A stretch of DNA of 64,000 bases from Pseudomonas sp. 102515. Its GTDB lineage: Bacteria; Pseudomonadota; Gammaproteobacteria; Pseudomonadales; Pseudomonadaceae. Under the pieces are notes generated by a model that saw only the letters and a program-made list of their open reading frames with translations, ran no database searches and was not told where the DNA came from. Positions 1-7,671 of this stretch are shown piece after piece. Position numbers and translations under genes: made by a program. The DNA lies in NCBI RefSeq assembly GCF_031085165.1, contig NZ_JAVHTY010000002.1:854857-918856 (forward strand), written 5' to 3'. Numbering within the stretch: the stretch's first letter is position 1; each line of letters starts with the position of its first letter.

Positions 1-1
1 G

Positions 2-532
2 GTCGGGCGTGAGTTCCTGGGCGATGGTTCGGTGCGGCAGACAGCGCCCATCAGTCCGGCGCTGCATCTGGGGGCGGATCGCATCCTGGTGATCGGGCTC
101 GGCGCGCCAGGGGGTCACGAGCACGGCCTGCAGGGCCGGCCGCCAACGATGGCGCAGGTCGGCGGTCACCTGCTCAACAGCACCTTCGTCGATGCCCTGG
201 ACAGCGATACCGAGACCCTTCGGCGCCTCAACCTGCTGAGTAGCGCCCTGCCGGCAGGAGATCCGGTCAGCGGACGGTTCTGCCGTCTTGTGGAGATGCT
301 GGTGATCTCGCCCAGCCAGCCGCTGGCGGATATCGCCACCTGTCACCGCAAGCGCCTGCCGCCGGCGTTGCGGCAGTTGCTGCGGGGTGTCGGGGTGAAC
401 CGGCCTTCGGGCAGTGCGCTGCTCAGCTATCTGCTGTTCGAGGCTGCCTACTGCCAGGAACTCATGGCACTGGGGCGGGCCGACGCCCAGGCCCGTTTGC
501 CCGAGCTGCGGGCTTTCCTCGGCGGCGCCTAG
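2..532 (+). CDS. Patatin-like phospholipase, C-terminal part (5' end outside window)
   Basis: The open frame enters from the left edge and ends with TAG at 530-532, so only the last 176 residues are visible. The visible start has a GDGSVRQTAPISPALHLGADRILVIG-type segment. In patatin-like lipases (RssA/YchK group) the DG/DGS motif carries the aspartate of the Ser-Asp dyad and is followed by this 'P..PA..LGAD.I..I' strand. The GxSxG nucleophile would lie upstream, off the window. It runs convergently into the mlaA-like gene with only 3 bases between stop codons. A GTG at 32 is in frame but lies after the catalytic Asp, so it is not the real start. Likely role: lipid acyl hydrolase; substrate unknown. 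Confidence 0.8.
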   Translation, partial: VGREFLGDGSVRQTAPISPALHLGADRILVIGLGAPGGHEHGLQGRPPTMAQVGGHLLNSTFVDALDSDTETLRRLNLLSSALPAGDPVSGRFCRLVEMLVISPSQPLADIATCHRKRLPPALRQLLRGVGVNRPSGSALLSYLLFEAAYCQELMALGRADAQARLPELRAFLGGA

Positions 533-535
533 GCC

Positions 536-1357
536 TTATTCGGCGATCTGCAGTTCCCGCGCCTTGGTGTAGAAATAGCGGATCTTCTCGTACTCGAAGG
601 GCGAGTTGAGCTGGCCGTATCTCATGTCGGTCACGTACCTGAGGTTGATGCCGCGCAGCACCATGATCTCTGGATGACGACCGCTTTCGTCGCTGACGTT
701 GAGGAAGTTGATCTGCGCCTCGGCGGCGAAGTCCACCGCCAGGCCGCCGGTGTCGCGCAGGTTGGACGGGCCAAGGATCGGCAGCATCAGGAAGGGACCG
801 TCACCCACGCCATAGAAGCCCAGGGTCTGGCCGAAGTCTTCCGGCTGCTTGATCAGCCCGACACGGGTCGCCGGATCCCACAGGCCGAACACCCCGACGG
901 TGGTGTTGAGCAACAGCCGGCCGGTGGCGTCCAGGGCCCGACGGCCCTTGAACTGCAGCAGGCTGTTGAGCAGGTTGTTGACGTCGCCCAGATTGCTGAA
1001 GAAGTTGCTGACGCCCGAACGCACGAAGCGCGGGGTGATCCAGCGATAGCCGTTGACCACTGGCAGCAGGACCCACTCGTCCAGCCGATAGTTGAAGTGG
1101 TAGACGTGACGGTTCCAGGATTCGAAGGGATCGTAGACGTCCAGGGCCACCAGGGACGCCCGTTCGAATTCACGCTGGTCCAGTCCCGGATTGTACTTGA
1201 GGGTCGACAGCGGATTGCTGAAGCCATCGGCGCCCACGGGCGCGGCCGGCATGGTGTCCGAGCCGATGGTCAGGGTGGAGGAGGGCGGCGGACTCGATTC
1301 GGCGGCGAAGACCGAGGCACTGGCCATCAGGAGGAGAGCGAGCAGAGACTTAACCAC
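536..1357 (-). CDS. MlaA/VacJ family outer-membrane lipid asymmetry protein
   Basis: The 273-residue product has an N-terminal export signal (about residues 1-19, ending ASVFAA). The MlaA core follows: a DPFESWNR.VY.FN segment near residue 76, then the VRSGVSNFFSNLGD and LLNTTVGVFGLWDPA motifs and LPILGPSNLRDTGG. MlaA proteins take mislocalised phospholipids out of the outer membrane outer leaflet and pass them to the Mla pathway. Unlike canonical MlaA/VacJ, no lipobox cysteine is visible after the signal, so it may not be lipid-anchored. The start (ATG at 1357) overlaps the end of the upstream hydrolase by 8 bases, which implies co-translation. It may be a paralogue of the main mlaA; I leave the symbol empty. 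Confidence 0.85.
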   Translation of the reverse strand: MVKSLLALLLMASASVFAAESSPPPSSTLTIGSDTMPAAPVGADGFSNPLSTLKYNPGLDQREFERASLVALDVYDPFESWNRHVYHFNYRLDEWVLLPVVNGYRWITPRFVRSGVSNFFSNLGDVNNLLNSLLQFKGRRALDATGRLLLNTTVGVFGLWDPATRVGLIKQPEDFGQTLGFYGVGDGPFLMLPILGPSNLRDTGGLAVDFAAEAQINFLNVSDESGRHPEIMVLRGINLRYVTDMRYGQLNSPFEYEKIRYFYTKARELQIAE

Positions 1358-2660
1358 GGGCGAAGAACTCCAGCATGGCGTTCGCGTTGACGCGGTAGTT
1401 GAGATTGCCGCAATGGCCGCCGTGGGGATAGACGGTCAAGCGATCGCCAAAGGTCTTGCGCAGGAAACCCAGGTCGCCCGGGCCGAGGATGATGTCGTCG
1501 GCATTGTGCATGACACCGATCTTCGGGCTGCTCTTCAGATAGTCTTCCAGTGCTATGAGGCTGGACTTGCGCGCCAGGTCGTCGAGGTTCTGCCCCTTGA
1601 AGTTCTTCTGCCAGAACGGCATCACCTGCTCGGTCATGTAGCAGTCGAAGTCGCACTGCAGCGAACGGGCGAAGAAGCGCGTCAGGCTGGTGCCCTCGCT
1701 GATGGGGTAGGTCGGCGGGGTGATCAGGCCGCGGCGGTTGATCAGGTCGGACGTGAAGGCGATGTCGGCTGCCGAGAAGCGGAAGGACGAGCCGATCAGC
1801 ATGGCCAGTTCTTCGTTGCTCAGTCGCTCCGGGGAGCGTTGGAAGTCGCGCACCACGGCGTCGTTGAAGTCGACGTAGCCCTTTTCTTGGAAGTAGCGGG
1901 TCAGCTTCGACAGGATCAGCTCGTAGAAGGTGCGGTTGTTGGTGACGCCCTTCACCTCGGTCTGCACCAGGCGATCCAGGTTGCGTACCGAGGTCAGCAG
2001 ATTGACCGGCGGATTGACCATCAGCACTTTCTTGAAGTTGAAGCTGCGCTGGCTCTCGTCCAGGTAGGAGACGAAGGCGGCGTCCAGCCCACCCAGGCTG
2101 TAGCCGGTCAGGTAGTAGTCGGTGACCGGCAGCTTGGGATGCTGGGCGCGTACCGCCTGCATGGCCCGATAGAGATCCTCGGCATCGTGCGGGGTGTAGC
2201 CCGGGGTGGCGGTGCGCGACACCGACACCATGAAGTCCCAGCTGGTCGGCGAGGACAGCTGCACCACGTGGTAGCCGGCCGCGTAATACAGCCGCTTGAG
2301 GTATTCCTGGGTACTGGAGGAATAGTTGGCTCCGGTGCCGGCGATCAGGAAGATCAGCGGTGCCGGATGGTCCTGGCGCGCGAGGCGGTAGTGGAATTTC
2401 TTGACCGGCCAGAAGTTGCCGGGCAGCTGGTATTCCCGCTCCGGACGCAGGTTGAGGCTGTAGTCATCCTGGTCGATGGTGCTTTCGGGCGGCAGCTCGG
2501 GACGGAATTTTTCCGGCGTGGTGACGATGGTGGCTTCGAAAGGATTGACCAGTGGATAGCCATAGGTGGCGGCATCCACTTCGGTGGCCGCGTGCGCGGT
2601 ACCCCAGAGGCCGGAAAACAGCGCGCCCAGCAGGGCGGCGACGCGCAACGAAAGACGCAT
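1350..2660 (-). CDS. Secreted alpha/beta-hydrolase fold protein
   Basis: The start is the ATG at 2660, preceded by AAAGGA at good spacing; a longer in-frame extension to 2789 lacks a ribosome site. The 436-residue product begins with a clear signal peptide (MRLSLRVAALLGALFSGLWGTAHA, then mature). It carries a GYSLGG nucleophile elbow (GxSxG) and late Asp (NADDIILGPGDLGFL) and His (YPHGGHCGNLNY) segments placed as in a Ser-Asp-His triad. The family is often annotated vaguely, sometimes wrongly as a protein kinase. It is the first gene of a two-gene unit with the MlaA-like protein, so a role in envelope lipid turnover is plausible but inferred. Confidence 0.8.
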   Translation of the reverse strand: MRLSLRVAALLGALFSGLWGTAHAATEVDAATYGYPLVNPFEATIVTTPEKFRPELPPESTIDQDDYSLNLRPEREYQLPGNFWPVKKFHYRLARQDHPAPLIFLIAGTGANYSSSTQEYLKRLYYAAGYHVVQLSSPTSWDFMVSVSRTATPGYTPHDAEDLYRAMQAVRAQHPKLPVTDYYLTGYSLGGLDAAFVSYLDESQRSFNFKKVLMVNPPVNLLTSVRNLDRLVQTEVKGVTNNRTFYELILSKLTRYFQEKGYVDFNDAVVRDFQRSPERLSNEELAMLIGSSFRFSAADIAFTSDLINRRGLITPPTYPISEGTSLTRFFARSLQCDFDCYMTEQVMPFWQKNFKGQNLDDLARKSSLIALEDYLKSSPKIGVMHNADDIILGPGDLGFLRKTFGDRLTVYPHGGHCGNLNYRVNANAMLEFFARG

Positions 2661-2923
2661 GGACAGAGTCCTTTCAGAGGGCTTGAGAGCGTAGGTAAGA
2701 CAACGGCCCGCCAATAGGTTGCATCGGCAGGTGCAGGTTTCCGTGAGGCGTCGATTACAGAGCGGTCGACGGGCTGCGTCAAGCGACATCGCATGTCGTG
2801 AAAAGTGCAGCCTTTGTCGCTAACCGGTCGATATGCGTCGCCCAGGCGGTAGTGGCCATCTTGCATTGCCCGAATGATGGGGATGGGGCAACCGCCCGAC
2901 TTCCATAGCGAGAGGACTGCTGC
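2661..2923. promoter_or_regulatory. Divergent intergenic region with an inverted repeat
   Basis: These 263 bases separate the hydrolase (-) and binding-protein (+) genes and should hold both promoters. A perfect inverted repeat CGACAT-CGC-ATGTCG lies at 2784-2798 and could bind a dimeric regulator. No convincing sigma-70 pair stands out. The plus gene has a GAGAGGA ribosome site just before 2924. Confidence 0.4.
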
Positions 2924-3775
2924 ATGAGCATGGTGAAGAAACTGTTGGGAATAGGACTCGGTGTCGCGCTGACCTCGGCCATGAGCCTGGCCCTGGCGGC
3001 CAAGCCCGAAATCACCATCGGCTACGTCGATGGCTGGGCCGATAGCGTGGCCACGACTCATACCGCAGCTGAAGTGATCCGCCAGAATCTGGGCTACGAG
3101 GTCAAGCTCATGCCGGTTGCCGCCGGCATCATGTGGCAGGGGGTCGCGCGCGGCAAGCTCGACGCCATGCTGTCCGCCTGGTTGCCGGTCACCCATGGCG
3201 CCTACTACGAGAAGATGAAGGATCAGGTGGTCGATCTGAACGTCAACACTCCCGATGCCAAGATCGGTCTGATCGTGCCGGAGTACGTCAAGGCCAACAG
3301 CATCGCCGATCTGCAGGCGCAGAAGGCCGAGTTCGGTGGCCGTATCGTCGGCATCGATGCCGGTGCCGGGGTCATGCTCAAGGCCGACCAGGCGATCAAG
3401 GACTATGGCCTGGACTACAAGCTGGTGGCCAGTTCGGGTAGCGGCATGATCGCCGAGCTGACCCGGGCCGAGAAGGACCAGAAGCCGGTGGTGGTGACGG
3501 GCTGGGTGCCGCACTGGATGTTCGCCAAGTGGAAGCTGAAGTTCCTCGAGGATCCCAAGGGTGTGTTCGGCGGCTCCGAGCACGTGGACACCGTGGCCAA
3601 CCCCGCGCTGGAAGCCAAGGCCAAGCCGGTCTGGGACTTCCTGAAGAAGTTCGCCTGGCAGCCGGGTGAGGTGAACGAGGTGATGCTGGCCGTGGAAGAG
3701 GGCAAGAAGCCGGAAGAGGCCGCCAAGGCCTGGATCACTGCGCATCCGGATCGCGTGAAGTCCTGGCTGCCCTGA
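2924..3775 (+). CDS. Glycine betaine/choline-type ABC transporter substrate-binding protein (OpuAC family)
   Basis: The 283-residue periplasmic protein has a signal peptide (about residues 1-25, ending LALAA) and one OpuAC/ProX-like domain. Visible family segments include EITIGYVDGWADSVATTH near the N-terminus, the W.GVARGKLDAMLSAWLP.TH segment, and VVVTGWVPHWMF, which supply Trp residues typical of quaternary-amine binding cages. There is no permease or ATPase gene beside it, so it is an orphan binding protein, like the BetX/CaiX/CbcX proteins that share one transporter in P. aeruginosa. Ligand (betaine, carnitine or choline) cannot be decided here. A terminator follows. Confidence 0.88.
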   Translation: MSMVKKLLGIGLGVALTSAMSLALAAKPEITIGYVDGWADSVATTHTAAEVIRQNLGYEVKLMPVAAGIMWQGVARGKLDAMLSAWLPVTHGAYYEKMKDQVVDLNVNTPDAKIGLIVPEYVKANSIADLQAQKAEFGGRIVGIDAGAGVMLKADQAIKDYGLDYKLVASSGSGMIAELTRAEKDQKPVVVTGWVPHWMFAKWKLKFLEDPKGVFGGSEHVDTVANPALEAKAKPVWDFLKKFAWQPGEVNEVMLAVEEGKKPEEAAKAWITAHPDRVKSWLP

Positions 3776-3793
3776 GGGTTGGCTGAATGGAGG

Positions 3794-3816
3794 ACGGGCC
3801 CCGCGGGGCCCGTTTT
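3794..3816. terminator. Bidirectional intrinsic terminator
   Basis: A perfect 20-base palindrome (ACGGGCCCCG/CGGGGCCCGT, 3794-3813) is followed by a short T run on the plus strand. It lies between the convergent binding-protein gene and folD. Confidence 0.8.
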
Positions 3817-3817
3817 G

Positions 3818-4672
3818 CTAGCTGTGCAACTGCTCGGCCGCGTACAGCGTGTTTTCCAGCAGGCAGGCCCGCGTCATGGGGCCGACGCCGCCGGGGACCG
3901 GAGTGATCCAACTGGCGCGCTCACAGGCACGGTCGAATTCCACGTCGCCCACCAGGCGGCCATCGGCCTGGCGATTGATGCCCACGTCGATGACGATGGC
4001 GCCGGGCTTGATCCATTCACCCTTTACCAGTCCGGGCTTGCCCACGGCGACCACCACCAGGTCGGCCTGGCTGACATGGTGCTCGAGGGAGCGGGTGAAC
4101 CTGTGGGTCACCGTGGCGGTGCAACCGGCCAGCAGCAGCTCCAGCGCCATGGGACGACCGACGATGTTGGAGGCGCCGACCACTACCGCATCCAGTCCAT
4201 AGAGATCTACGCCGGTGCTGTGCAGCAGGGTCATGATGCCCTTGGGCGTGCAGGGGCGCAGCTGGGGATTGCGCTGTGCCAGGCGACCCAGGTTATAGGG
4301 ATGGAAGCCGTCCACGTCCTTGTCGGTGCGGATGCGTTCCAGGAGCTGGGTGGCATCCAGGTGCGCGGGCAGCGGCAACTGCAGCAGGATGCCGTCGACG
4401 CTGGTGTCGTCGTTGAGCCGGTCGATCAGGGCTTCCAGTTCTGCCTGGGTAGTGCTGGCTGGCAGGTCATGGGCATAGGAGTCGAAGCCGACCTCTTCGC
4501 AATCCTTGCGCTTGTGCGCCACATAGACACTCGAGGCGGGATCGTTGCCGACCAGGATGACGGCGAGGCCAGGGGCGCGCAGTCCGGCGCTACGACGTTG
4601 AGAGACTCGCTGGGCAATATCCTGGCGCAGGCGGGCGGCAATGGACTTGCCGTCGATCAGTTGGGCGGTCAT
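3818..4672 (-). CDS. folD: Bifunctional methylenetetrahydrofolate dehydrogenase/methenyltetrahydrofolate cyclohydrolase
   Basis: The 284-residue product matches FolD in length and motifs: [14 protein letters not shown] early on (catalytic Tyr and Lys), [23 protein letters not shown], the Rossmann loop [16 protein letters not shown], and the C-terminal [11 protein letters not shown]. FolD interconverts methylene-, methenyl- and formyl-tetrahydrofolate in the cytosol for purine, formyl-Met and methyl supply. The gene is divergent from the tRNA operon promoter. In P. aeruginosa folD sits beside the same tRNA-Arg-His-Leu genes and close to tig, whereas here tig is about 41 kb away. Confidence 0.97.
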   Translation of the reverse strand: MTAQLIDGKSIAARLRQDIAQRVSQRRSAGLRAPGLAVILVGNDPASSVYVAHKRKDCEEVGFDSYAHDLPASTTQAELEALIDRLNDDTSVDGILLQLPLPAHLDATQLLERIRTDKDVDGFHPYNLGRLAQRNPQLRPCTPKGIMTLLHSTGVDLYGLDAVVVGASNIVGRPMALELLLAGCTATVTHRFTRSLEHHVSQADLVVVAVGKPGLVKGEWIKPGAIVIDVGINRQADGRLVGDVEFDRACERASWITPVPGGVGPMTRACLLENTLYAAEQLHS

Positions 4673-4774
4673 GGGCGATTTCTGGTGGTGACGGAAAAGG
4701 GTCGGCTATTTTCGCATGGACGGGCCCGCTGACAACAGAGAAGCCTCCACGGCGGCTAACTCATTCTTCTGCTT

Positions 4775-4821
4775 AAAAATTTTTTAAAAATTAGTTGACG
4801 GCCCGGCGGGAGCTTTATAAC
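4775..4821 (+). promoter_or_regulatory. Stable-RNA type promoter with UP-like A/T tract for the tRNA operon
   Basis: An A/T-only tract (AAAAATTTTTTAAAAATTA, about 4775-4793) precedes TTGACG at 4795-4800. The -10 is TATAAC at 4816-4821 (15-base spacer), or TAACAT at 4818-4823 (17-base spacer). The downstream discriminator is GC-rich (CGCCCCGC). This fits an UP-element-boosted, stringently controlled tRNA promoter. Confidence 0.7.
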
Positions 4822-4919
4822 ATTCGCCCCGCTTGCCGAGCACAGCCCAAGTCACTGACAAGGGCCAGGCAAGAGGCTTCTCACCAAGGAGGTCTCTGCT
4901 AGGGCAGCTGCCGTAACAG

Positions 4920-4996
4920 GCGCCCGTAGCTCAGCTGGATAGAGCATCCGCCTTCTAAGCGGATGGTCGCAGGTTCGAGTCCTGCCGGGCGCGCCA
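4920..4996 (+). tRNA. tRNA-Arg (anticodon TCT)
   Basis: The 77-base cloverleaf has acceptor stem GCGCCCG/CGGGCGC, anticodon loop CTTCTAA (anticodon TCT, reads AGA), T-arm GCAGG-TTCGAGT-CCTGC, and encoded CCA at 4994-4996. It is the first gene of the Arg-His-Leu operon. Confidence 0.97.
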
Positions 4997-5031
4997 TTGG
5001 CGGTTCGGCGACGGCAAGCACGTAAGATATG

Positions 5032-5107
5032 GTGGGCGTAGCTCAGTTGGTAGAGCACAGGATTGTGGCTCCTGGTGTCGTGGGTTCGATTCCCATCGTC
5101 CACCCCA
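5032..5107 (+). tRNA. tRNA-His (anticodon GTG)
   Basis: The acceptor GTGGGCG pairs with CGTCCAC, the anticodon loop is TTGTGGC (GTG), and CCA is encoded at 5105-5107. An extra G at 5031 can serve as the G-1 typical of tRNA-His, pairing with C73. Confidence 0.97.
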
Positions 5108-5114
5108 TATTCAG

Positions 5115-5143
5115 CGAACGCCAGACCTCGTGTCTGGCGTTCG
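5115..5143 (+). other. Strong hairpin between tRNA-His and tRNA-Leu
   Basis: A perfect 12-bp stem (CGAACGCCAGAC/GTCTGGCGTTCG) encloses the loop CTCGT and is followed by TCTTT. It could be a processing signal or a leaky terminator that lowers tRNA-Leu output relative to the first two tRNAs. Confidence 0.7.
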
Positions 5144-5158
5144 TCTTTCAAGCGTCTC

Positions 5159-5243
5159 GCGGACGTGGTGGAATTGGTAGACACACCAGATTTAGGTTCT
5201 GGCGCCGCAAGGTGTGAGAGTTCGAGTCTCTCCGTCCGCACCA
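5159..5243 (+). tRNA. tRNA-Leu (anticodon TAG)
   Basis: The 85-base gene has a long variable arm, acceptor GCGGACG/CGTCCGC, anticodon loop TTTAGGT (TAG, reads CUA/CUG family) and CCA at 5241-5243. Confidence 0.97.
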
Positions 5244-5263
5244 ATCAAGATGCACAGCAGAAG

Positions 5264-5286
5264 ACCGGCCCAGTGCCGGTTTTTTT
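5264..5286 (+). terminator. Intrinsic terminator of the tRNA operon
   Basis: The ACCGGC/GCCGGT stem with loop CCAGT is followed by a run of seven or more T residues, just downstream of tRNA-Leu. Confidence 0.85.
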
Positions 5287-5327
5287 GTGCCTGCGATTCA
5301 GGTATCGGCCAGCGCTGGTACCGGGCC

Positions 5328-5513
5328 TCAATGCAGATGCCGCAGCAGCGGCGCGCAGAGCGCGAAGGCGAGCGGGGTACCGAACACCAGGGCCTTGGTC
5401 CACCTCTGCAGGTTGCGCTTGCGATTGCCCGGCGCGGAGGAGACCTCTGCGGTCGCAGGCTGATGATCCGGGCTGTCGAACAGGGTGATCGAGCGGGTCA
5501 GTTGGGTTCGCAT
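5328..5513 (-). CDS. Small hypothetical protein with one C-terminal membrane segment
   Basis: The chosen ATG at 5513 has an AAGAGG ribosome site 7-8 bases upstream; an ATG at 5537 is also in frame but less well placed. The 61-residue product has a polar N-terminal half, a basic stretch (GNRKRNLQRWTK) and a hydrophobic helix (ALVFGTPLAFALCAPLL) near its end, so it may be a single-pass inner-membrane protein with a positive-inside N-terminus. I do not recognise a family. It is convergent with the tRNA operon. Confidence 0.5.
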   Translation of the reverse strand: MRTQLTRSITLFDSPDHQPATAEVSSAPGNRKRNLQRWTKALVFGTPLAFALCAPLLRHLH

Positions 5514-5690
5514 GATCCGACCTCTTGCCGTCTGCACTAATTGTTATGGGCACTTTCAAGACTAATGCGGCGGGCGGGTAATGCAAGGTGCTGGCGGATT
5601 CGGGCGAGTGACGGCTGCGCTGTCGAACATTCACCCGGTCAAGGACGGTCTTGCAACTGGCGCGGGAGCGGCGTGACTGGCGACGGACGG

Positions 5691-5819
5691 TCAGTTGAGC
5701 GTCTCGGCCAGCAGGAACAGGGCGCCGCCGATGGCTCCGCCACCGAGCAGTACCAGGCTGATCAAGGCACCCCCCACGAAGTGGGCGATGTCGTCACTGA
5801 TTTCGTATTCCGCTTTCAT
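5691..5819 (-). CDS. 42-residue small membrane protein
   Basis: The ATG at 5817-5819 (reverse strand) is preceded by GGAG at suitable spacing, and the frame ends with TGA at 5691-5693. The product starts with an acidic segment (MKAEYEISDDIAHFVGG) followed by one long glycine-rich hydrophobic helix (ALISLVLLGGGAIGGALFLL) and a short tail. The composition is that of a single-pass membrane peptide. It is too short for most gene callers, and no family is recognised. Confidence 0.5.
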   Translation of the reverse strand: MKAEYEISDDIAHFVGGALISLVLLGGGAIGGALFLLAETLN

Positions 5820-5894
5820 GCCGGGCTCCAGAGGGTGGATGCCGCTACAGATAGCAGCCGCGCGTTACAGGGCGACGACGGCGGGCGTGCCAGG

Positions 5895-6098
5895 TTAGCT
5901 GGTCGCCCAGTTCAGCCAGAGGGTCTGCTCTTCGCTGAGCTGGCCGATCTCGCGCAGCGCCCGTTCGAGGTCTTCCCGGACCCGGCGCTTCAGGTCGGCA
6001 TTGAGATCGACCTGGGCGCTCTCCGCCAGGCGATCGGCGAGCGAGAGATCCGCGCTGAGCTGGCGCAACCGGGGACCGATGAAATCCTTGTGCTGCAT
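5895..6098 (-). CDS. Small hypothetical protein, helical
   Basis: The start at 6098 is preceded by AGGAG; the frame remains open upstream to 6185 but without a ribosome site. The 67-residue product (starts MQHKDFIGPRLRQL) is rich in Leu, Arg, Glu and Asp with heptad-like spacing, which suggests a soluble helical protein. It has no cysteine and no signal. It lies in a run of small minus-strand genes of unknown role. Confidence 0.55.
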   Translation of the reverse strand: MQHKDFIGPRLRQLSADLSLADRLAESAQVDLNADLKRRVREDLERALREIGQLSEEQTLWLNWATS

Positions 6099-6264
6099 GA
6101 GCCGCTCCTGTCTCCTGATACCGCCGAGTGTGGCATGCGCCGCCTTTGACTGAACACAGGCTGGAAAAATATTGTCTGACTTCATTGGTTAAAAGTCGGA
6201 CTTCCGGCAGCCCACGTCGTTTTCAGGTCCGAGGTGTCAGCTTTTTCATAGGGAAGAAGAAATC

Positions 6265-6627
6265 ATGAGCGGGACTTCAACTCGCAAGTTGCTGGTGTTG
6301 ACCGCAGGTTTCGGCCTGCTGGTAGTGGCTGCAGTGGCAACCACCCACCGCAGCGATTCGACCAGTAGCGAGCCAGCCGTGGTGGCGACCACGACGCCGC
6401 CGGTAGCGGCCCATGCACCCACCACGGGTACCCATCCGGTCGCGGACGAACACAAGCAGGATCTCGAGAGCTTCCTGGCGCAGGCGACCCTGGCGCCTTG
6501 CGGCACTGTCATGCCAACGACCATCAGCGATCCGGCCTGCCGCGCCGCCATCGAGGCCCATGGGCGGCGCGCGGGCTATGGCGACGGGGAGGTCGCGGCC
6601 TATCTGGATGCACACCAGGCCCGATGA
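6265..6627 (+). CDS. Hypothetical protein with N-terminal membrane anchor or signal
   Basis: The ATG at 6265 follows GGGAAGAAGAA. The 120-residue product has an N-terminal hydrophobic helix (LLVLTAGFGLLVVAAVA), a Ser/Thr/Pro/Ala-rich linker to about residue 55, and a small C-terminal domain with two cysteines (LAPCGTVMP and DPACRAAI) that could form a disulfide in the periplasm. No family is recognised. It sits just upstream of the TauE-type permease on the same strand, with about 117 bases between them. Confidence 0.6.
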   Translation: MSGTSTRKLLVLTAGFGLLVVAAVATTHRSDSTSSEPAVVATTTPPVAAHAPTTGTHPVADEHKQDLESFLAQATLAPCGTVMPTTISDPACRAAIEAHGRRAGYGDGEVAAYLDAHQAR

Positions 6628-6744
6628 TCCTCGAGGTTAGCGTTATTGGTTATAAGCAAAGATTCTTTCAATATAGTTCGGTATAGGCTGAGTGGTTATC
6701 CTGTGCGGCCGCCAGATGAGCCGACAGCGGCAATTGGGACTGTA

Positions 6745-7530
6745 ATGGAAGTAGGGTCGTTGGGCTTCGTGGTCGCGGGGCTAGTGGTTGGCTTCATCGT
6801 TGGCATGACGGGCGTGGGCGGCGGTTCGCTGATGACCCCCATCCTGCTCTGGTTCGGGATCAACCCTGCTGCAGCGGTAGGCACCGATCTGCTCTATGCC
6901 GCCATCACCAAGGCGGGCGGCGTCTTCGTCCACCAGCGCAATCGCAACATCGACTGGACGGTGACCGGCTGGCTGGCTGCCGGCAGCGTGCCCGCGGCAG
7001 CCCTGACGCTGCTCGCCCTGGCGCTGCTGCCCGGTGATCAGCACGCTACCAATACCCTCATCAAGCATGCCCTGGGCATCGTGCTGCTGCTGACGGCCCT
7101 GGCCATCCTCTTCAAAAAACAGATCTTCGCCTTTGCCAGTCGTCATGCCAGCGACCGCTTTCACCTGAGTCCCGGGCGGCTCAATGCCCTGACGGTGCTT
7201 ACCGGCGCAGTGCTGGGCTTCATGGTGACCCTGACTTCCATCGGCGCGGGGGCCCTGGGCACGGTGGCGCTGTTCCTGCTCTATCCGCTGATGGCGACCC
7301 GGCGTCTGGTCGGCACCGAGATCGCCCACGCGGTACCCTTGACCCTGGTGGCGGGACTCGGTCACGCCGGCCTGGGCAATCTGGACTGGCATGTGCTGGG
7401 CTTTCTGCTGCTAGGTTCCTTGCCGGGCATCTTCCTGGGCAGCCATCTCTCCGGGCGCATACCGGATGGCGTGCTGCGGCCCTGCCTGGCGATCATGCTG
7501 CTGGTCATAGGCACCAAGCTGGTGGTCTGA
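6745..7530 (+). CDS. TauE/SafE family membrane permease
   Basis: The ATG at 6745 gives a 261-residue protein, the usual TauE/SafE length; the open frame extends upstream only to a TTG at 6646. The N-terminus has GFIVGMTGVGGGSLMTP, the first half of the internal repeat, and the second half begins near LTGAVLGFMVTLTSIGAGALG. About eight hydrophobic segments are visible. Members export or import sulfite, sulfoacetate and other organosulfur or organic anions; the substrate here is unknown. No sulfur-metabolism gene is adjacent. Confidence 0.85.
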   Translation: MEVGSLGFVVAGLVVGFIVGMTGVGGGSLMTPILLWFGINPAAAVGTDLLYAAITKAGGVFVHQRNRNIDWTVTGWLAAGSVPAAALTLLALALLPGDQHATNTLIKHALGIVLLLTALAILFKKQIFAFASRHASDRFHLSPGRLNALTVLTGAVLGFMVTLTSIGAGALGTVALFLLYPLMATRRLVGTEIAHAVPLTLVAGLGHAGLGNLDWHVLGFLLLGSLPGIFLGSHLSGRIPDGVLRPCLAIMLLVIGTKLVV

Positions 7531-7612
7531 ACACCCGCGACAAACTTGAGGACATTCATCGGACGACTACTGGCGATCCGCCAGGAGAAAACATTTCTAG
7601 GATAGGCGGTAC

Positions 7613-7639
7613 TCAGCTCGTTATCGCGATTGCCGATAA
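7613..7639 (+). promoter_or_regulatory. Putative FliA (sigma-28) promoter and inverted repeat
   Basis: GCCGATAA at 7632-7639 equals the enterobacterial/Pseudomonas sigma-28 -10 consensus. TCAGCTCG lies 11 bases upstream (7613-7620), resembling the TCAAG/TAAAG -35 element. The predicted start is about 25 bases before the chemoreceptor ATG. An inverted repeat GTTATCG-N7-CGATAAC (7620-7640) overlaps the -10. Confidence 0.5.
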
Positions 7640-7671
7640 CCTGTTCGTCGAGTTCTCTCTTGGAGCTGCCC

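Noticed and set aside
1191..2717. A 508-codon plus-strand gene
   Set aside because: It lies opposite the alpha/beta-hydrolase, which has a signal peptide, GxSxG motif and a ribosome site. The plus frame has low-complexity composition.
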